Positions 42,317 through 50,815 are shown, counted from the stretch's first letter. The stretch is DNA of 64,000 nt from Neoroseomonas terrae (GCF_018129025.1 NZ_JAAEDI010000018.1:78615-142614); one strand, 5' to 3'. The notes: generated by a model from the letters alone, not told the origin. Made by a program: numbers and translations.

Positions 42317-43303
42317 TCAGTGCACGCCACCATGCCGGCGGGCGGCAGCATGCGCGGTTTCGGACGGTGTCTCGCCGAAGACGCTGCGGTAGGCACCGGC
42401 AAAGCGGCCCAGATGCCAGAAGCCGAAATCCAGCGCCGCCGTCTTCACCAGGATGGGCGCACTGTCGCCATGCTCCATCAGCACCCGGTTCACCTGGTTG
42501 AGCCGCCGCAGCAGCAGGTAGCGCTGCAGGCTCATGCCGTAGACGGCCGAGAAAGCCTCGGCCAGCGTGCGCTCCGACACGCCGAGCGCCGCGCCGACCT
42601 CGGCCGTGTAGATCGCATGGCCGAGGCGCGCGCGCAGATACTCCTCCGCCTCGGAGACGAGCCGGACGCGGCGGCCGAGGCGCAGGTTCCTGTGCCAGCC
42701 TTCGCGAATCTCGCCACAGGCTCGGGCGAAGTAGTGCGCCAGCTCATCGCGCAGAGCCGCTGCGACCGAGCCCACGGACAGGCGATCCGGATCGTTCCAT
42801 GCGACGTCCTCGAGCGCGGTCGAGAAGCGTCTGAGCTGCGGCACGCGACGCAGCACGTCGCGCAGCGGGGCGAAGCTGCCGCCCGATGCCACCTCGGTGC
42901 CGTGCGCCAGGCCGGAGAAATGTGCTTCGGGAACGACGAGAGCCGACCATCGCTGGGGCATCGGCGTGACGGCGAGAAGCTCGGAACCGCCTCGCAGCAG
43001 GACGCCGGTATGCTCGAAATCCCCCCAGCCATTCACCCGCAGGCCCTGCCCGACGCGCCCGTTGGGCAGCAGGATGACGGCACGTTCCGGCAGCACCGTG
43101 CCGCGCACGACATGCGCGCCGTCGACGGCGGCCTGGAAATGCATCCCGCCGAGCTGCACGACAGTCAGGCGCCCGGCATACTGTGCCCGGTCGGCGAGGG
43201 ATTGGTATTCAACGCTGGCGTCCTTCTGCGCCGCCGCCATCTCGTCCGGCGTGCTGAACGCCGCCGACCATGTCTGCGCGACGGCCCGCGCGGCACTGTC
43301 CAT
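42317..43303 (-). CDS. AraC family transcriptional regulator
   Basis: A 328-residue DNA-binding regulator. The N-terminal 200 residues resemble the AraC-type arabinose-binding/cupin-like domain seen in OruR- and FeaR-like proteins. The C-terminal 100 residues hold two helix-turn-helix motifs: AEVGAALGVSERTLAEAFSA, then LVKTAALDFGFWHLGRFAGA, followed by YRSVFGETPSETA. AGAGGGA precedes ATG 43303. It is divergent across 146 bases from the outer-membrane protein gene, which, with the DUF1254 gene behind it, is its likeliest target. Confidence 0.87.
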   Translation of the reverse strand: MDSAARAVAQTWSAAFSTPDEMAAAQKDASVEYQSLADRAQYAGRLTVVQLGGMHFQAAVDGAHVVRGTVLPERAVILLPNGRVGQGLRVNGWGDFEHTGVLLRGGSELLAVTPMPQRWSALVVPEAHFSGLAHGTEVASGGSFAPLRDVLRRVPQLRRFSTALEDVAWNDPDRLSVGSVAAALRDELAHYFARACGEIREGWHRNLRLGRRVRLVSEAEEYLRARLGHAIYTAEVGAALGVSERTLAEAFSAVYGMSLQRYLLLRRLNQVNRVLMEHGDSAPILVKTAALDFGFWHLGRFAGAYRSVFGETPSETAHAAARRHGGVH

Positions 43304-43449
43304 CTCGATCCCTCTTCCTGGAGAGCGCCCGGCGGCGCTCAAGATATCGTGCCCAAGCCGATCCTGCACCTTGCCGAATCCGGCCATCCTTTTCGTCTGG
43401 ATGGCACCCGGCCGCGGCACGCAGACTCCCCCCGACGGGGGATGGATTC

Positions 43450-44226
43450 ATGCGACACCTTCATGGATGGGCCGCGGCCGCGATGCTGGTTGCCTGCGGA
43501 GCGGGTACGGCCCGGGGCGAGGAGCCCGGCTGGAGCTTCGCGGTCACGCCGTATGTCTGGATGGCCGGCATCGGCGGCGAGGCCACGCTGCGCGGGCGCG
43601 CACTCGATGGCGCCAGAACAGAGCGTGTCGTCGGCACCACCGCCGATTTCGGCGACGTGCTCGGCAATCTCAAGATGGCCTTCATGGGTGCGGCGGAGGC
43701 GCGCTACGGCCGCTTCGCCCTGCTCGCGGACCTGCTGTACCTCGACCTCGAGAACGGCATCTCCACGCCGCGCGACCGGCTGTACGCCGGGGGCAGCGCC
43801 TCCGTGCGGACGACGGGGGCCGGGTTCGTCGCCATGGTCCGGCCCGTCGATGAGACGGCATGGTCATTGGATGCAGGAGCGGGCGTGCGGCCATGGTGGG
43901 TCGACACCAAGCTGCGGCTGAATCCCGGGCTGGCGCAGGGGCGCACCATCGGCAGTTCGGTGAACTGGACCGACCCGGTGATCGCCCTGCGCGGCCGGGT
44001 GCGCCTCTCCGAACAGGTCAGCCTAACGGCTTACGGGGATGTCGGCGGCTTTGGCGTGGGCTCGAACCTGACGTGGCAGGTGATCGGTTCCGTCGATTGG
44101 CAACCCGATGACTGGCTCGTGCTGCGCGCGGGCTGGCGCTACCTCTCCTTTGATTTCGGCAATGCCTCCAGCAGCCTGAACCTCGCGATCAGCGGGCCGA
44201 TCATCGGGGCAAGTTTTCGCTTCTGA
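43450..44226 (+). CDS. Outer-membrane beta-barrel-like protein
   Basis: A 258-residue exported protein with a signal peptide of about 23 residues (ending TARGEE). Alternating hydrophobic strands follow, and it ends in a C-terminal phenylalanine (GASFRF), the usual signal for outer-membrane assembly. Segments such as FAVTPYVWMAGIGGEATLRG and DDWLVLRAGWRYLSFDF resemble a small family of uncharacterised barrels found near DUF1254 proteins. GGGG lies eight bases upstream of ATG 43450. No substrate is known. Confidence 0.7.
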   Translation: MRHLHGWAAAAMLVACGAGTARGEEPGWSFAVTPYVWMAGIGGEATLRGRALDGARTERVVGTTADFGDVLGNLKMAFMGAAEARYGRFALLADLLYLDLENGISTPRDRLYAGGSASVRTTGAGFVAMVRPVDETAWSLDAGAGVRPWWVDTKLRLNPGLAQGRTIGSSVNWTDPVIALRGRVRLSEQVSLTAYGDVGGFGVGSNLTWQVIGSVDWQPDDWLVLRAGWRYLSFDFGNASSSLNLAISGPIIGASFRF

Positions 44227-44371
44227 CCTGCGGCGCGGCGGCTGCGGGAAATGGACAGGGTTTCCGGTCGCGGCCCGCAGGCCGCCCCGCTAGACCATGC
44301 GCGCCACGCCGGCAGCCGCGCGCCGTGGCGGTCGCGGAACGCCGGATCGATACCAAGGGAGCGCCCTTCCA

Positions 44372-45817
44372 ATGGCACGCATCACCAGGCGCGGCCTCAC
44401 GGCCGCCGGCTTCGCCGCACCCCTTCTCGCCCGTCCGGGCATGGCCACGGCACAACCGTCGGAAATGCAACCGGGCGATGCGGCCGACGCCGCCCGGATC
44501 GCGATGGACGCCTATCTCTACGGCTACTCGCTGATCACGACGGAAGTGACGCGCGTCCAGATGTCGAACGTGCCGGAGCTGCGCGGCCTGCAGGCGCCGA
44601 TGGGTCAGTTCCTGAACATCCGGCGCTACCCGCCGGCGGATTACCGCGGCGTCTCCGCCCCGAACGCGGACACGCTCTACTCGCTCGCCTGGGTCGATCT
44701 CGGCTCGGGGCCAGTGGTCTTCTCCCATCCCGACATGGGCGGCCGGTACTTCCTGTTCCCGATGTACAGCCTGTGGATGCCGGTCGTGGAATCGCCCGGC
44801 CGCCGTACCACCGGCGGACGCGCGGCGAACTTCCTGATCACCCCTCCGGATTGGTCGGGCGAGCTGCCGGCGGGAATGCGGCAGATCAGGTCGCCGACGC
44901 GCTACCTGGTGATCCTCGGCCGTACCTATGCCGACGGCACCGATGCCGACTACGCCGCCGTGAATGAACTGCAGAACCAGTACAGGCTGACCCCGCTGTC
45001 GGCGTTCGGCAGACCGTTCACCTACGAAGCGCCGCCGGTCGACCCGAACCCCGGCTTCAGCATGACGGACAAGCCGCAATCGGTGATCCTGGGGATGTCG
45101 GCAGAGGAATACTTCAGCCGCATGGCCCGCCTGATGGGCAGCGCCGCGCCACCCGCAGCGGAGGATGCGGCGATGATCGCGCGCATGGCGCGCATCGGCA
45201 TCGTGCCGGGCCAGCCCTTCGAGGCCGCGAAGCAGAGCGCCGTCGTGCAGGAGGCGCTGCGCGACCTGCCGCGACGCGCCCTCGCCACGATCGAGGCGAA
45301 CCGGGCCGCGATGGGCACCAATGTGAATGGGTGGATCATCACGAAAGGGCTCGGCCGCTACGGCACCGACTACATGAAGCGCGCCCTGGTCGCGGCCTTC
45401 GGCTGGCCTGCGAATCTCGAGGATGATGCGGTCTATCCCTACGCGACGGTGGATAGCGAAGGCCGGCCGCTGGACGGGGCGAACCGCTACACGCTGACCT
45501 TCGCGGCCGGGCAGACGCCGCAGGTCAATGCCTTCTGGTCGATCACGATGTACGAGATCGACCAGGGCTGGTGGTTCGTGCCGAACCCGCTGAACAAGTT
45601 CACCGTCAGCCCGCGCAACAATCTCAAGACGAATGCGGATGGCTCGACGACGCTGTACTTCCAGCGCGAGTCACCGGGCGCGGAGCGGGAAAGCAATTGG
45701 CTGCCGGCGCCCGCCGGCGCGTTCATCCCGATGATGCGGATGTACTGGCCGAAGACTGAAGCGCCATCGATCCTGAACGGATCATGGGCACCGCCTGCGA
45801 TCCGGCGCATCGGGTGA
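44372..45817 (+). CDS. DUF1254/DUF1214 domain-containing protein
   Basis: A 481-residue exported protein with a twin-arginine-like signal (ITRRGLTAAGFAAPLLA). An N-terminal DUF1254 region (about 35-170, with APNADTLYSLAWVDLGSGPV) and a C-terminal DUF1214 region (about 370-470, with FWSITMYEIDQGWWFVPNPL) are arranged as usual. Family proteins are periplasmic and of unproven function. A palindromic repeat lies nine bases after the stop. The preceding barrel gene on the same strand may be part of the same unit. Confidence 0.87.
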   Translation: MARITRRGLTAAGFAAPLLARPGMATAQPSEMQPGDAADAARIAMDAYLYGYSLITTEVTRVQMSNVPELRGLQAPMGQFLNIRRYPPADYRGVSAPNADTLYSLAWVDLGSGPVVFSHPDMGGRYFLFPMYSLWMPVVESPGRRTTGGRAANFLITPPDWSGELPAGMRQIRSPTRYLVILGRTYADGTDADYAAVNELQNQYRLTPLSAFGRPFTYEAPPVDPNPGFSMTDKPQSVILGMSAEEYFSRMARLMGSAAPPAAEDAAMIARMARIGIVPGQPFEAAKQSAVVQEALRDLPRRALATIEANRAAMGTNVNGWIITKGLGRYGTDYMKRALVAAFGWPANLEDDAVYPYATVDSEGRPLDGANRYTLTFAAGQTPQVNAFWSITMYEIDQGWWFVPNPLNKFTVSPRNNLKTNADGSTTLYFQRESPGAERESNWLPAPAGAFIPMMRMYWPKTEAPSILNGSWAPPAIRRIG

Positions 45818-45825
45818 AGCAGACC

Positions 45826-45851
45826 CCGATCAGGTGGAACCGGCTGATCGG
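45826..45851. repeat. 26-bp palindromic repeat, copy 2
   Basis: Arms CCGATCAGGTGG and CCGGCTGATCGG flank AA. It differs from the copy at 26458 at two positions and likewise starts nine bases beyond the stop of a plus-strand gene. Confidence 0.58.
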
Positions 45852-46064
45852 TTGAGATCCCCGCGAAGGCAAAGGTCCGGCGCTGCGCCTGCGCGCCGGA
45901 GCCGCCGTTGCGCCACGCTGCCACGACGCATTCCCCACCCGCGCAGCCGCCAGGGGCAACCGTCCGACGCGTGTTCATGGGCTTTCCGCTTGCGCGGGTC
46001 GCATCGCCTGTGGCTGCCTTGCCGAACCTTGCAAATGCCAAGTCCAACCGAGCAGGAGGCTTGC

Positions 46065-46547
46065 ATGAAAGCGATGGTATCTGCGGTTTCCCTCGCGGCA
46101 ATCGGCTGCTTCATCGCGGGAACGGCGATGGCGCAGACCACGAACCACGCTCAGGCCGACCACCGCACCTTTACGCCCCAGGCCATCACCTGGTCGGCAG
46201 GTCCGCCTTCACTGCCACGCGGCGCGCAGGCTGCCCTGCTGTTCGGCGATCCCTCCAAGGAAGGGCCGTTCGTACTGCGGCTGCGGTTCCCGGACGGGTA
46301 TCTGGTCCCGCCCCATCGGCACGGCGGGGCGGAGATACTGACCGTCATATCGGGGACCTTCGCACTCGGCGCCGGAGAGAACGCCTCCATGGGTGAAGTG
46401 ACGCGGCTGACCGCCGGCAGCTTCACGGCGATGCCGGCGAACATGCCCCACTTCGCCCGCGCCGAGGGGGACACGGTCGTGCAGCTCAACAGTATCGGGC
46501 CCTGGACCATCACCTACGTCAATCCGGGCGACGATCCGCGGCGTTAG
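46065..46547 (+). CDS. Exported cupin-domain protein
   Basis: A 160-residue protein with a signal peptide (MKAMVSAVSLAAIGCFIAGT, cleaved after AMAQ) and a single conserved-barrel cupin. The metal-binding blocks are VPPHRHGGAEILTVISG and, later, NMPHFARA, supplying three histidines and one glutamate. Periplasmic location is expected. GGAGG sits six bases before ATG 46065. The reaction is unknown; similar exported cupins are annotated only by domain. Confidence 0.82.
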   Translation: MKAMVSAVSLAAIGCFIAGTAMAQTTNHAQADHRTFTPQAITWSAGPPSLPRGAQAALLFGDPSKEGPFVLRLRFPDGYLVPPHRHGGAEILTVISGTFALGAGENASMGEVTRLTAGSFTAMPANMPHFARAEGDTVVQLNSIGPWTITYVNPGDDPRR

Positions 46548-46676
46548 TGAACCGGGCGCCAAGGCGCACTTCATTCGCGCCGCGCGGTCGCCAGCGCGCG
46601 ACGTTCGTTCGACGTGCGCGCCGGACCGTGGTGGAGACCTCCGCACGGCTGGGACGTGGTGTGCAGCAGGGCCTAG

Positions 46677-46830
46677 CGATTTCGGAACAGAAGCGCGAAG
46701 TGACTCGCATTGATGTAGCCGACCTCGCGCGCGGCCTTAGCCACGGACGTGCTCCGCTCCCTATGCGCGAACATGCAGCCGGATACAGGCCAGCCACTCA
46801 TTGACAGTAGTGTACAAACTGCGGCCGCAA
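46677..46830 (-). pseudogene. Remnant of an AraC-type helix-turn-helix domain
   Basis: On the minus strand the frame reads SVAKAAREVGYINASHFALL then FRNR and a stop. This is the second helix-turn-helix of an AraC-family regulator, cut short where the usual G-x-x-P-x-x-Y tail should follow. The preceding helices are in another frame (NEWLACIRLHVRA then a stop), so at least one frameshift separates the pieces. I infer a decayed regulator gene. The short length limits certainty. Confidence 0.4.
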
Positions 46831-46973
46831 AGGGCTTATTCGGCGGAGACCGCTGCGCCGCCGCCTCGATGGCATCCATGGCGGTGCGGTGCCGTTCAAG
46901 GCGAGTGAGCTGCGGTGTGCTGACCCGCCGCGCCGTGCAACGCGGTGCATCGAAACCAGGCGAACCCCATGAC

Positions 46974-47225
46974 TTACGCCGCCATTCCCGCACCGGCTTC
47001 TATTTCAGTCCAGTCCAGGCGGGGGGGTTTCTGCGAGCCGTTGAACACGCCCTGCAGCTCAAGCCATACCAGAAGGTAACGCTCGACCTGCGGCTGCCGC
47101 AATTGCTCCAGCCTCCGTTGAGGCCCCCCGCCGGGAAACGCCACCAAGGCGAATTTTTCGCCGTTTCCCACTTGGAATAAATTGTTATCGGATCCGACTC
47201 TAATAATTTCGATCGGCGCCGTCAT
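46974..47225 (-). CDS. Putative 83-residue protein of unknown function
   Basis: The ORF begins MTAPIEIIRVGSDNNLFQVG, and its first third uses codons such as ATT, AGA, AAT and TTA that are rare in the surrounding genes, suggesting foreign origin. The middle (EKFALVAFPGGGPQRRLEQL) looks protein-like. AAGGA lies nine bases upstream of ATG 47225; an ATG 24 bases further out is also in frame. I do not recognise a family and cannot exclude a chance frame in a decayed region. Confidence 0.35.
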   Translation of the reverse strand: MTAPIEIIRVGSDNNLFQVGNGEKFALVAFPGGGPQRRLEQLRQPQVERYLLVWLELQGVFNGSQKPPRLDWTEIEAGAGMAA

Positions 47226-47578
47226 GACACGCGATCCTTCTTTCATCAGCGCGAGAGCGTACGCTCCCCGATGAGAAGAAGGCAGAAAAACGGCGGACCA
47301 GCACTCAGCCGCTTCGTCTGCCACTGACTATCCCGACCCGCACCAATTGATATCGCAGCGCTTTCGCTCTTTTGCTTAAGCGTGCACGTTTCTGTGGCCA
47401 ATAGGGGCGGACCGTGCGAGGGCTGGCGACAGCGCCCAAGGACCTTGTCCCGATGCGGTCCGCCGACCGGAAATGCGGGACGGGCGGAGAACCGGACGGC
47501 GGCCCGTGAGGAACACGCGGTCTTCCGCCAATATGTTGAAGAACCCGACCGATGATCCTGCCAACCAATTGAAAAGGT

Positions 47579-47654
47579 TGGCGTCCCCTAGGGGATTCGA
47601 ACCCCTGTTACCGCCGTGAGAGGGCGGTGTCCTAGGCCTCTAGACGAAGGGGAC
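47579..47654 (-). tRNA. tRNA-Glu (CTC)
   Basis: The minus strand folds as a standard cloverleaf. The acceptor stem is GTCCCCT/AGGGGAC. The anticodon arm CCGCC-CTCTCAC-GGCGG gives anticodon CTC for GAG, and the T arm is AGGGG-TTCGAAT-CCCCT. Discriminator G and an encoded CCA (47581-47579) follow. It decodes the preferred glutamate codon of a high-GC genome. Confidence 0.95.
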
Positions 47655-47669
47655 CCGGCTGGAGGCGCG

Positions 47670-47698
47670 CTTCTAGCCCCCCCTCCCGGCGGGATCAA
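47670..47698 (-). promoter_or_regulatory. Promoter of tRNA-Glu
   Basis: On the minus strand TTGATC (47698-47693) and TAGAAG (47675-47670) are exactly 17 bases apart. They would start transcription about eight bases before the tRNA, and the spacer is GC-rich. Confidence 0.5.
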
Positions 47699-47740
47699 GC
47701 GGCCTTCTGCATCGGTGCGCATCTTTTCCCGCCCGGCGCC

Positions 47741-48043
47741 TCAATCACGCAACCGGATCTCTCCGATCCGCCGTGCTCCGCTCGGATCCAACAGGATCAC
47801 CCGATCCCCATCCGGCTGCACCACCCAAACCGCCAGCGCCCGGTCCGTCGCCGCGATGCCGCCGATCCTTGCCCCCTCCGGCTGGGCCAGCGACAAGGAC
47901 GTCGCCGCGGCGCCCGCCGGGCTGTTCCCGCCAAGACGCTGGACGAGCAGCACCGCCAGCGCCACGGTGCCCGCCACGATCAGCACCCCCATTCCGATCA
48001 CCAGAGCCTTGAGCGCAGCCACACCAACCCCCTCGTCTGTCAC
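47741..48043 (-). CDS. DUF6476-type small membrane protein
   Basis: A 100-residue protein starting at GTG 48043 (VTDEGVGVAALKALVIGMG as codons). One strong membrane helix (about 10-34, ALKALVIGMGVLIVAGTVAL) is followed by a soluble C-terminal part with VVQPDGDRVILLDPSGARRI. This matches the short family usually found divergent from rluD in Rhodospirillales and relatives. No function is known. The frame is open upstream but turns into the antisense of rluD. Confidence 0.65.
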   Translation of the reverse strand: MTDEGVGVAALKALVIGMGVLIVAGTVALAVLLVQRLGGNSPAGAAATSLSLAQPEGARIGGIAATDRALAVWVVQPDGDRVILLDPSGARRIGEIRLRD

Positions 48044-48089
48044 CGAATCCAACGACGCCGAAGCCTTGGCGCCGGCGGAAGCCGCCGGC

Positions 48090-49016
48090 ATGCGTGCCGA
48101 CCGCTTCCTCGCGGATGCGATAGGTTCGCTCTCCCGCTCCCGCGTCAAGGCACTGATCGAGGCCGGGCACGGCTCACGCGACGGCGCGCCCATCAAGGAT
48201 CCGGCCGAACCCGTGCGCGCCGGCGCCCGCTATCGCCTGCGCATCCCGCCGCCCGCGCCGGCGACGCCGCAGCCCCAGGCCATCCCGCTGACGATCCTGT
48301 TCGAGGATCGCGACCTCATCGTGATCGACAAGCCGGCCGGCCTGGTCGTCCACCCGGCTCCCGGCAACCCGGACGGCACACTGGTCAACGCCCTGCTGGC
48401 CCATGCTGGGGACGACCTGCCCGGCATCGGCGGGGAAAAGCGCCCAGGCATCGTGCACCGGCTCGACAAGGACACCTCCGGCGTCATGGTCGCGGCGAAG
48501 ACCGAACGCGCCCACCACGCCCTGTCGGAGGCCTTCGCCGCTCGCGACCTCGACCGCGCCTACCTCGCCCTCGCCTGGGGCCTGCCCGACCCCGTGCAGG
48601 GCGAAGTCTCCGCCCCCATCGGCCGGCATCCGGTCGACCGCAAGCGCATGGCGGTCGTCGAGCGTGGGGGTAAGGCGGCGACCACTCGCTATGCCGTCAA
48701 GCGCGGCTGGGGCGCGGCGGCCGCACTCGTGGAATGCCGGCTGCTGACCGGGCGCACCCATCAGATACGCGTGCACATGGCCCATATCGGCTATCCGCTC
48801 GTCGGCGACCCCGTCTATCTCCGCCGCACGCCAGCCGCCGCCCGTCTGCTGCCGGAGGAAACCCGCGCCGCCCTGCTGGCGTTCCCACGTCAGGCACTGC
48901 ACGCCGCCACCCTTGGCTTCAAACATCCGGCCAGCGGAAAGTCGTTGTCATTCGAAAGCCCGCTGCCAGACGACATGCGAAGACTGCTTACGTTGCTGGA
49001 CGGTAACACCGGGTAA
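48090..49016 (+). CDS. rluD: Large-subunit pseudouridine synthase, RluD family
   Basis: Converts uridines of 23S rRNA helix 69 to pseudouridine. It has an N-terminal S4 RNA-binding domain (MRADRFLADAIGSLSRSRVK onward, about 1-55). The catalytic domain carries HRLDKDTSGVMVAAKTERAH with the essential aspartate, and TGRTHQIRVHMAHIGYPLVGD near the C-terminus. ATG 48090 starts exactly at the S4 fold; a TTG at 48066 would add eight residues. It is divergent from the DUF6476 gene and ends in a terminator. Confidence 0.9.
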   Translation: MRADRFLADAIGSLSRSRVKALIEAGHGSRDGAPIKDPAEPVRAGARYRLRIPPPAPATPQPQAIPLTILFEDRDLIVIDKPAGLVVHPAPGNPDGTLVNALLAHAGDDLPGIGGEKRPGIVHRLDKDTSGVMVAAKTERAHHALSEAFAARDLDRAYLALAWGLPDPVQGEVSAPIGRHPVDRKRMAVVERGGKAATTRYAVKRGWGAAAALVECRLLTGRTHQIRVHMAHIGYPLVGDPVYLRRTPAAARLLPEETRAALLAFPRQALHAATLGFKHPASGKSLSFESPLPDDMRRLLTLLDGNTG

Positions 49017-49017
49017 C

Positions 49018-49039
49018 CCGACTATTGCAGTCGGTTTTT
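49018..49039 (+). terminator. Rho-independent terminator of rluD
   Basis: CCGACT (49018-49023) pairs with AGTCGG (49029-49034) over a five-base loop. It is followed by TTTTTC, starting two bases after the stop codon. Confidence 0.8.
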
Positions 49040-49242
49040 CTTGCGCTGCAACGCGGCAGCCGCTAGAAAAGCGCAAGTCGGATTCCCAGGGTGCCAGCAA
49101 GACCCCGTTCCGGCCCTTCCCGACGTGACCGGGTTGGGCAGCCCGGTAGGGCCCGAAGGAAGAGCGACCGAACCCAGGCTATCGACCGCCAGCGCGCCCC
49201 GCCGTCACGGGGGGACCGCTCGGTCCAGGAGGCAGATGACTC

Positions 49243-50127
49243 ATGGCTTCCAGTATGGCTATCCCGATGGCGACCGAAGGGAACCTGTCCCGCTATCTGC
49301 AGGACATCCGCAAGTTCCCGATGCTCGCCCCCGAAGAAGAACTCTCCCTCGCGCGGAAGTGGAAGGAGAAGGGCGATGAGCGTGCCGCGCACAAGCTCGT
49401 CACCTCCCACCTGCGTCTCGTGGCCAAGATCGCGATGGGCTATCGCGGTTACGGCCTGCCTGTCGGGGAACTGATCTCCGAAGGCAATGTCGGCATGATG
49501 CAGGCGGTAAAGCGCTTCGATCCGGAGCGCGGCTTCCGCCTGGCCACATACGCGATGTGGTGGATCCGCGCGGCGATTCAAGAATACATCCTGCACTCCT
49601 GGTCGCTCGTGAAAATGGGCACCACGGCGGCGCAGAAGAAGCTGTTCTTCAACCTGCGGCGGCTGAAGGCGCAGATGTCCGCGCTCGAGGAAGGCGACCT
49701 GAAGGACGAGCAGGTGGCGAAGATCGCCCACACGCTCCAGGTGCCCGAGCAGGACGTCGTGTCCATGAACCGGCGCCTTGCCAGCCCCGACCACAGCCTG
49801 AACGCGCCCGTCCGCGCCGATAGCGAGGGCGAGTGGCAGGATTGGCTGGTGGACGACGGTGAGAGCCAGGAGGAGGAACTCGCCGAGCGGCAGGACATGA
49901 CCAACCGCCGCGACCTCCTCAACGGCGCGCTGAAGACGCTGAACGAGCGGGAACGCCACATCCTGATCGAGCGGCGCCTCAAGGAGGAACCGACGACGCT
50001 CGAGGAACTCTCGCAGCAGTACAACATCAGCCGCGAGCGGGTCCGGCAGATCGAGGTCCGCGCCTTTGAGAAGCTGCAGAAGTCGATGAAGCAGCAGGTC
50101 GTGGAGCGGCGACTGACGGTCGGCTGA
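49243..50127 (+). CDS. rpoH: RNA polymerase sigma-32 factor
   Basis: The heat-shock sigma factor, 294 residues. Region 2 (ELISEGNVGMMQAVKRFDPE, FRLATYAMWWIRAAIQEYIL) binds the -10 element and core polymerase. The RpoH box QKKLFFNLRR starts at residue 131. Region 4 ends with EELSQQYNISRERVRQIEVR. AGGAGG lies ten bases from ATG 49243, but only three bases from an out-of-frame ATG at 49236; translation from that one would compete with rpoH. The roughly 200-base leader after the rluD terminator may carry regulatory structure. Terminated by a strong hairpin. Confidence 0.95.
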   Translation: MASSMAIPMATEGNLSRYLQDIRKFPMLAPEEELSLARKWKEKGDERAAHKLVTSHLRLVAKIAMGYRGYGLPVGELISEGNVGMMQAVKRFDPERGFRLATYAMWWIRAAIQEYILHSWSLVKMGTTAAQKKLFFNLRRLKAQMSALEEGDLKDEQVAKIAHTLQVPEQDVVSMNRRLASPDHSLNAPVRADSEGEWQDWLVDDGESQEEELAERQDMTNRRDLLNGALKTLNERERHILIERRLKEEPTTLEELSQQYNISRERVRQIEVRAFEKLQKSMKQQVVERRLTVG

Positions 50128-50149
50128 CCGGCGAAGACTGACCGATCAA

Positions 50150-50180
50150 GGGGCGGCAGGGCAACCTGCCGCCCTTTTTC
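50150..50180 (+). terminator. Rho-independent terminator of rpoH
   Basis: GGGCGGCAGG (50151-50160) pairs perfectly with CCTGCCGCCC (50165-50174) around GCAA. It is followed by TTTTTC. Confidence 0.85.
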
Positions 50181-50277
50181 ATGCGCCGGCTGTGAGAATG
50201 ATCTCTCGTCGTTACGAACCGGATCGGCGAAGACTGGGCCGCGCCGGAAAAGGCGCGCGCAGCTGGAGACACGTCAC

Positions 50278-50634
50278 ATGCCACCCCTCGCCCGCCGGCT
50301 TGCGCTCGCGCTGCCGACGCTCGCCCTCGCCATGCCCGTCGCCGCCCAGGCGCCGGCCGTGCTGCTGTTCCGCGTCGTCTCCCAGCGGGACGAGATCATC
50401 ATCGGACTGACCCCCGCCGAACTCGCCGCCATGGGATCCGGCCCGGAAGCGGAGCGCATCGCCCGCAAGCTCGCCACCGACGGGCAGGTCGGGGCCTGGC
50501 GCTACGTCGTTGGTCGCGCGACAGACGGGTCCACGCGCCACGGCGCGACGGGGCGGATCGCGATCATGCGGCAGGAAACCTATCGCATCGAGCCGTACAG
50601 CGCGGCTATCCCGGTCGCGCCGCCGCCAGGGTGA
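50278..50634 (+). CDS. Small exported protein of unknown function
   Basis: A 118-residue protein with a clear signal peptide (LARRLALALPTLALAMPVAA, cleaved after AQA). The remainder is a basic, soluble domain (QRDEIIIGLTPAELAAMGSG, then WRYVVGRATDG) ending in a proline-rich tail. GGAGA lies eight bases before ATG 50278. I recognise no family. Its stop codon is three bases ahead of copy B of the two-hairpin repeat. Confidence 0.6.
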   Translation: MPPLARRLALALPTLALAMPVAAQAPAVLLFRVVSQRDEIIIGLTPAELAAMGSGPEAERIARKLATDGQVGAWRYVVGRATDGSTRHGATGRIAIMRQETYRIEPYSAAIPVAPPPG

Positions 50635-50636
50635 CC

Positions 50637-50760
50637 GGAGAGGGGCTTTGCCCCTCTCCCGACCTCACCCCACCAAAGGCCGAAGGGCCTTTGGAAACCT
50701 CTATTTGGTGCTGGGCCAAGCGGGCTCTCGGTATCACGATGGTCCCGCCGCGCCGGAGCC
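50637..50760 (+). repeat. Two-hairpin dispersed repeat, copy B
   Basis: Hairpin 1 is GGAGAGGGGC/GCCCCTCTCC (50637-50646, 50650-50659). Hairpin 2 is CCAAAGGCC/GGCCTTTGG (50673-50681, 50686-50694), followed by AAACCTC and a tail resembling that of copy A at 42066. A further hairpin-capable stretch extends to about 50810. Confidence 0.55.
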
Positions 50761-50815
50761 CGGGATGGTTTCGGCGCAAAGATGGGAGAGGGACAGCGCC
50801 CTCCCCCATCGACTC

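Larger units (their letters stand above)
46548..47578. other. Gene-poor, compositionally mixed stretch beside tRNA-Glu
   Basis: One kilobase without a confident full-length gene. It holds a decayed AraC-type fragment (about 46677-46830), one possible 83-residue ORF (46974-47225), and at 47226-47578 only proline/arginine-rich accidental frames. Locally lower GC and its position at the 3' end of a tRNA suggest remains of an integrated element. I found no copy of the tRNA 3' end to act as an attachment repeat. Confidence 0.4.

Noticed and set aside
42241..42501. A plus-strand ORF beginning MSMPGGGSSDGG with GRWNAGGGWNAG repeats
   Set aside because: It has GGAG before its ATG, but soon runs antisense through the AraC gene with arginine-rich composition. 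The repeat is better explained as a DNA tandem duplication.
47305..47568. An 87-codon minus-strand frame beside the tRNA
   Set aside because: Basic, proline-rich and without a ribosome binding site; looks accidental.
47579..47654. Attachment-site duplication of the tRNA-Glu 3' end within the window
   Set aside because: I looked for the GGGGATTCGAACCCC block elsewhere in the window and did not find it.
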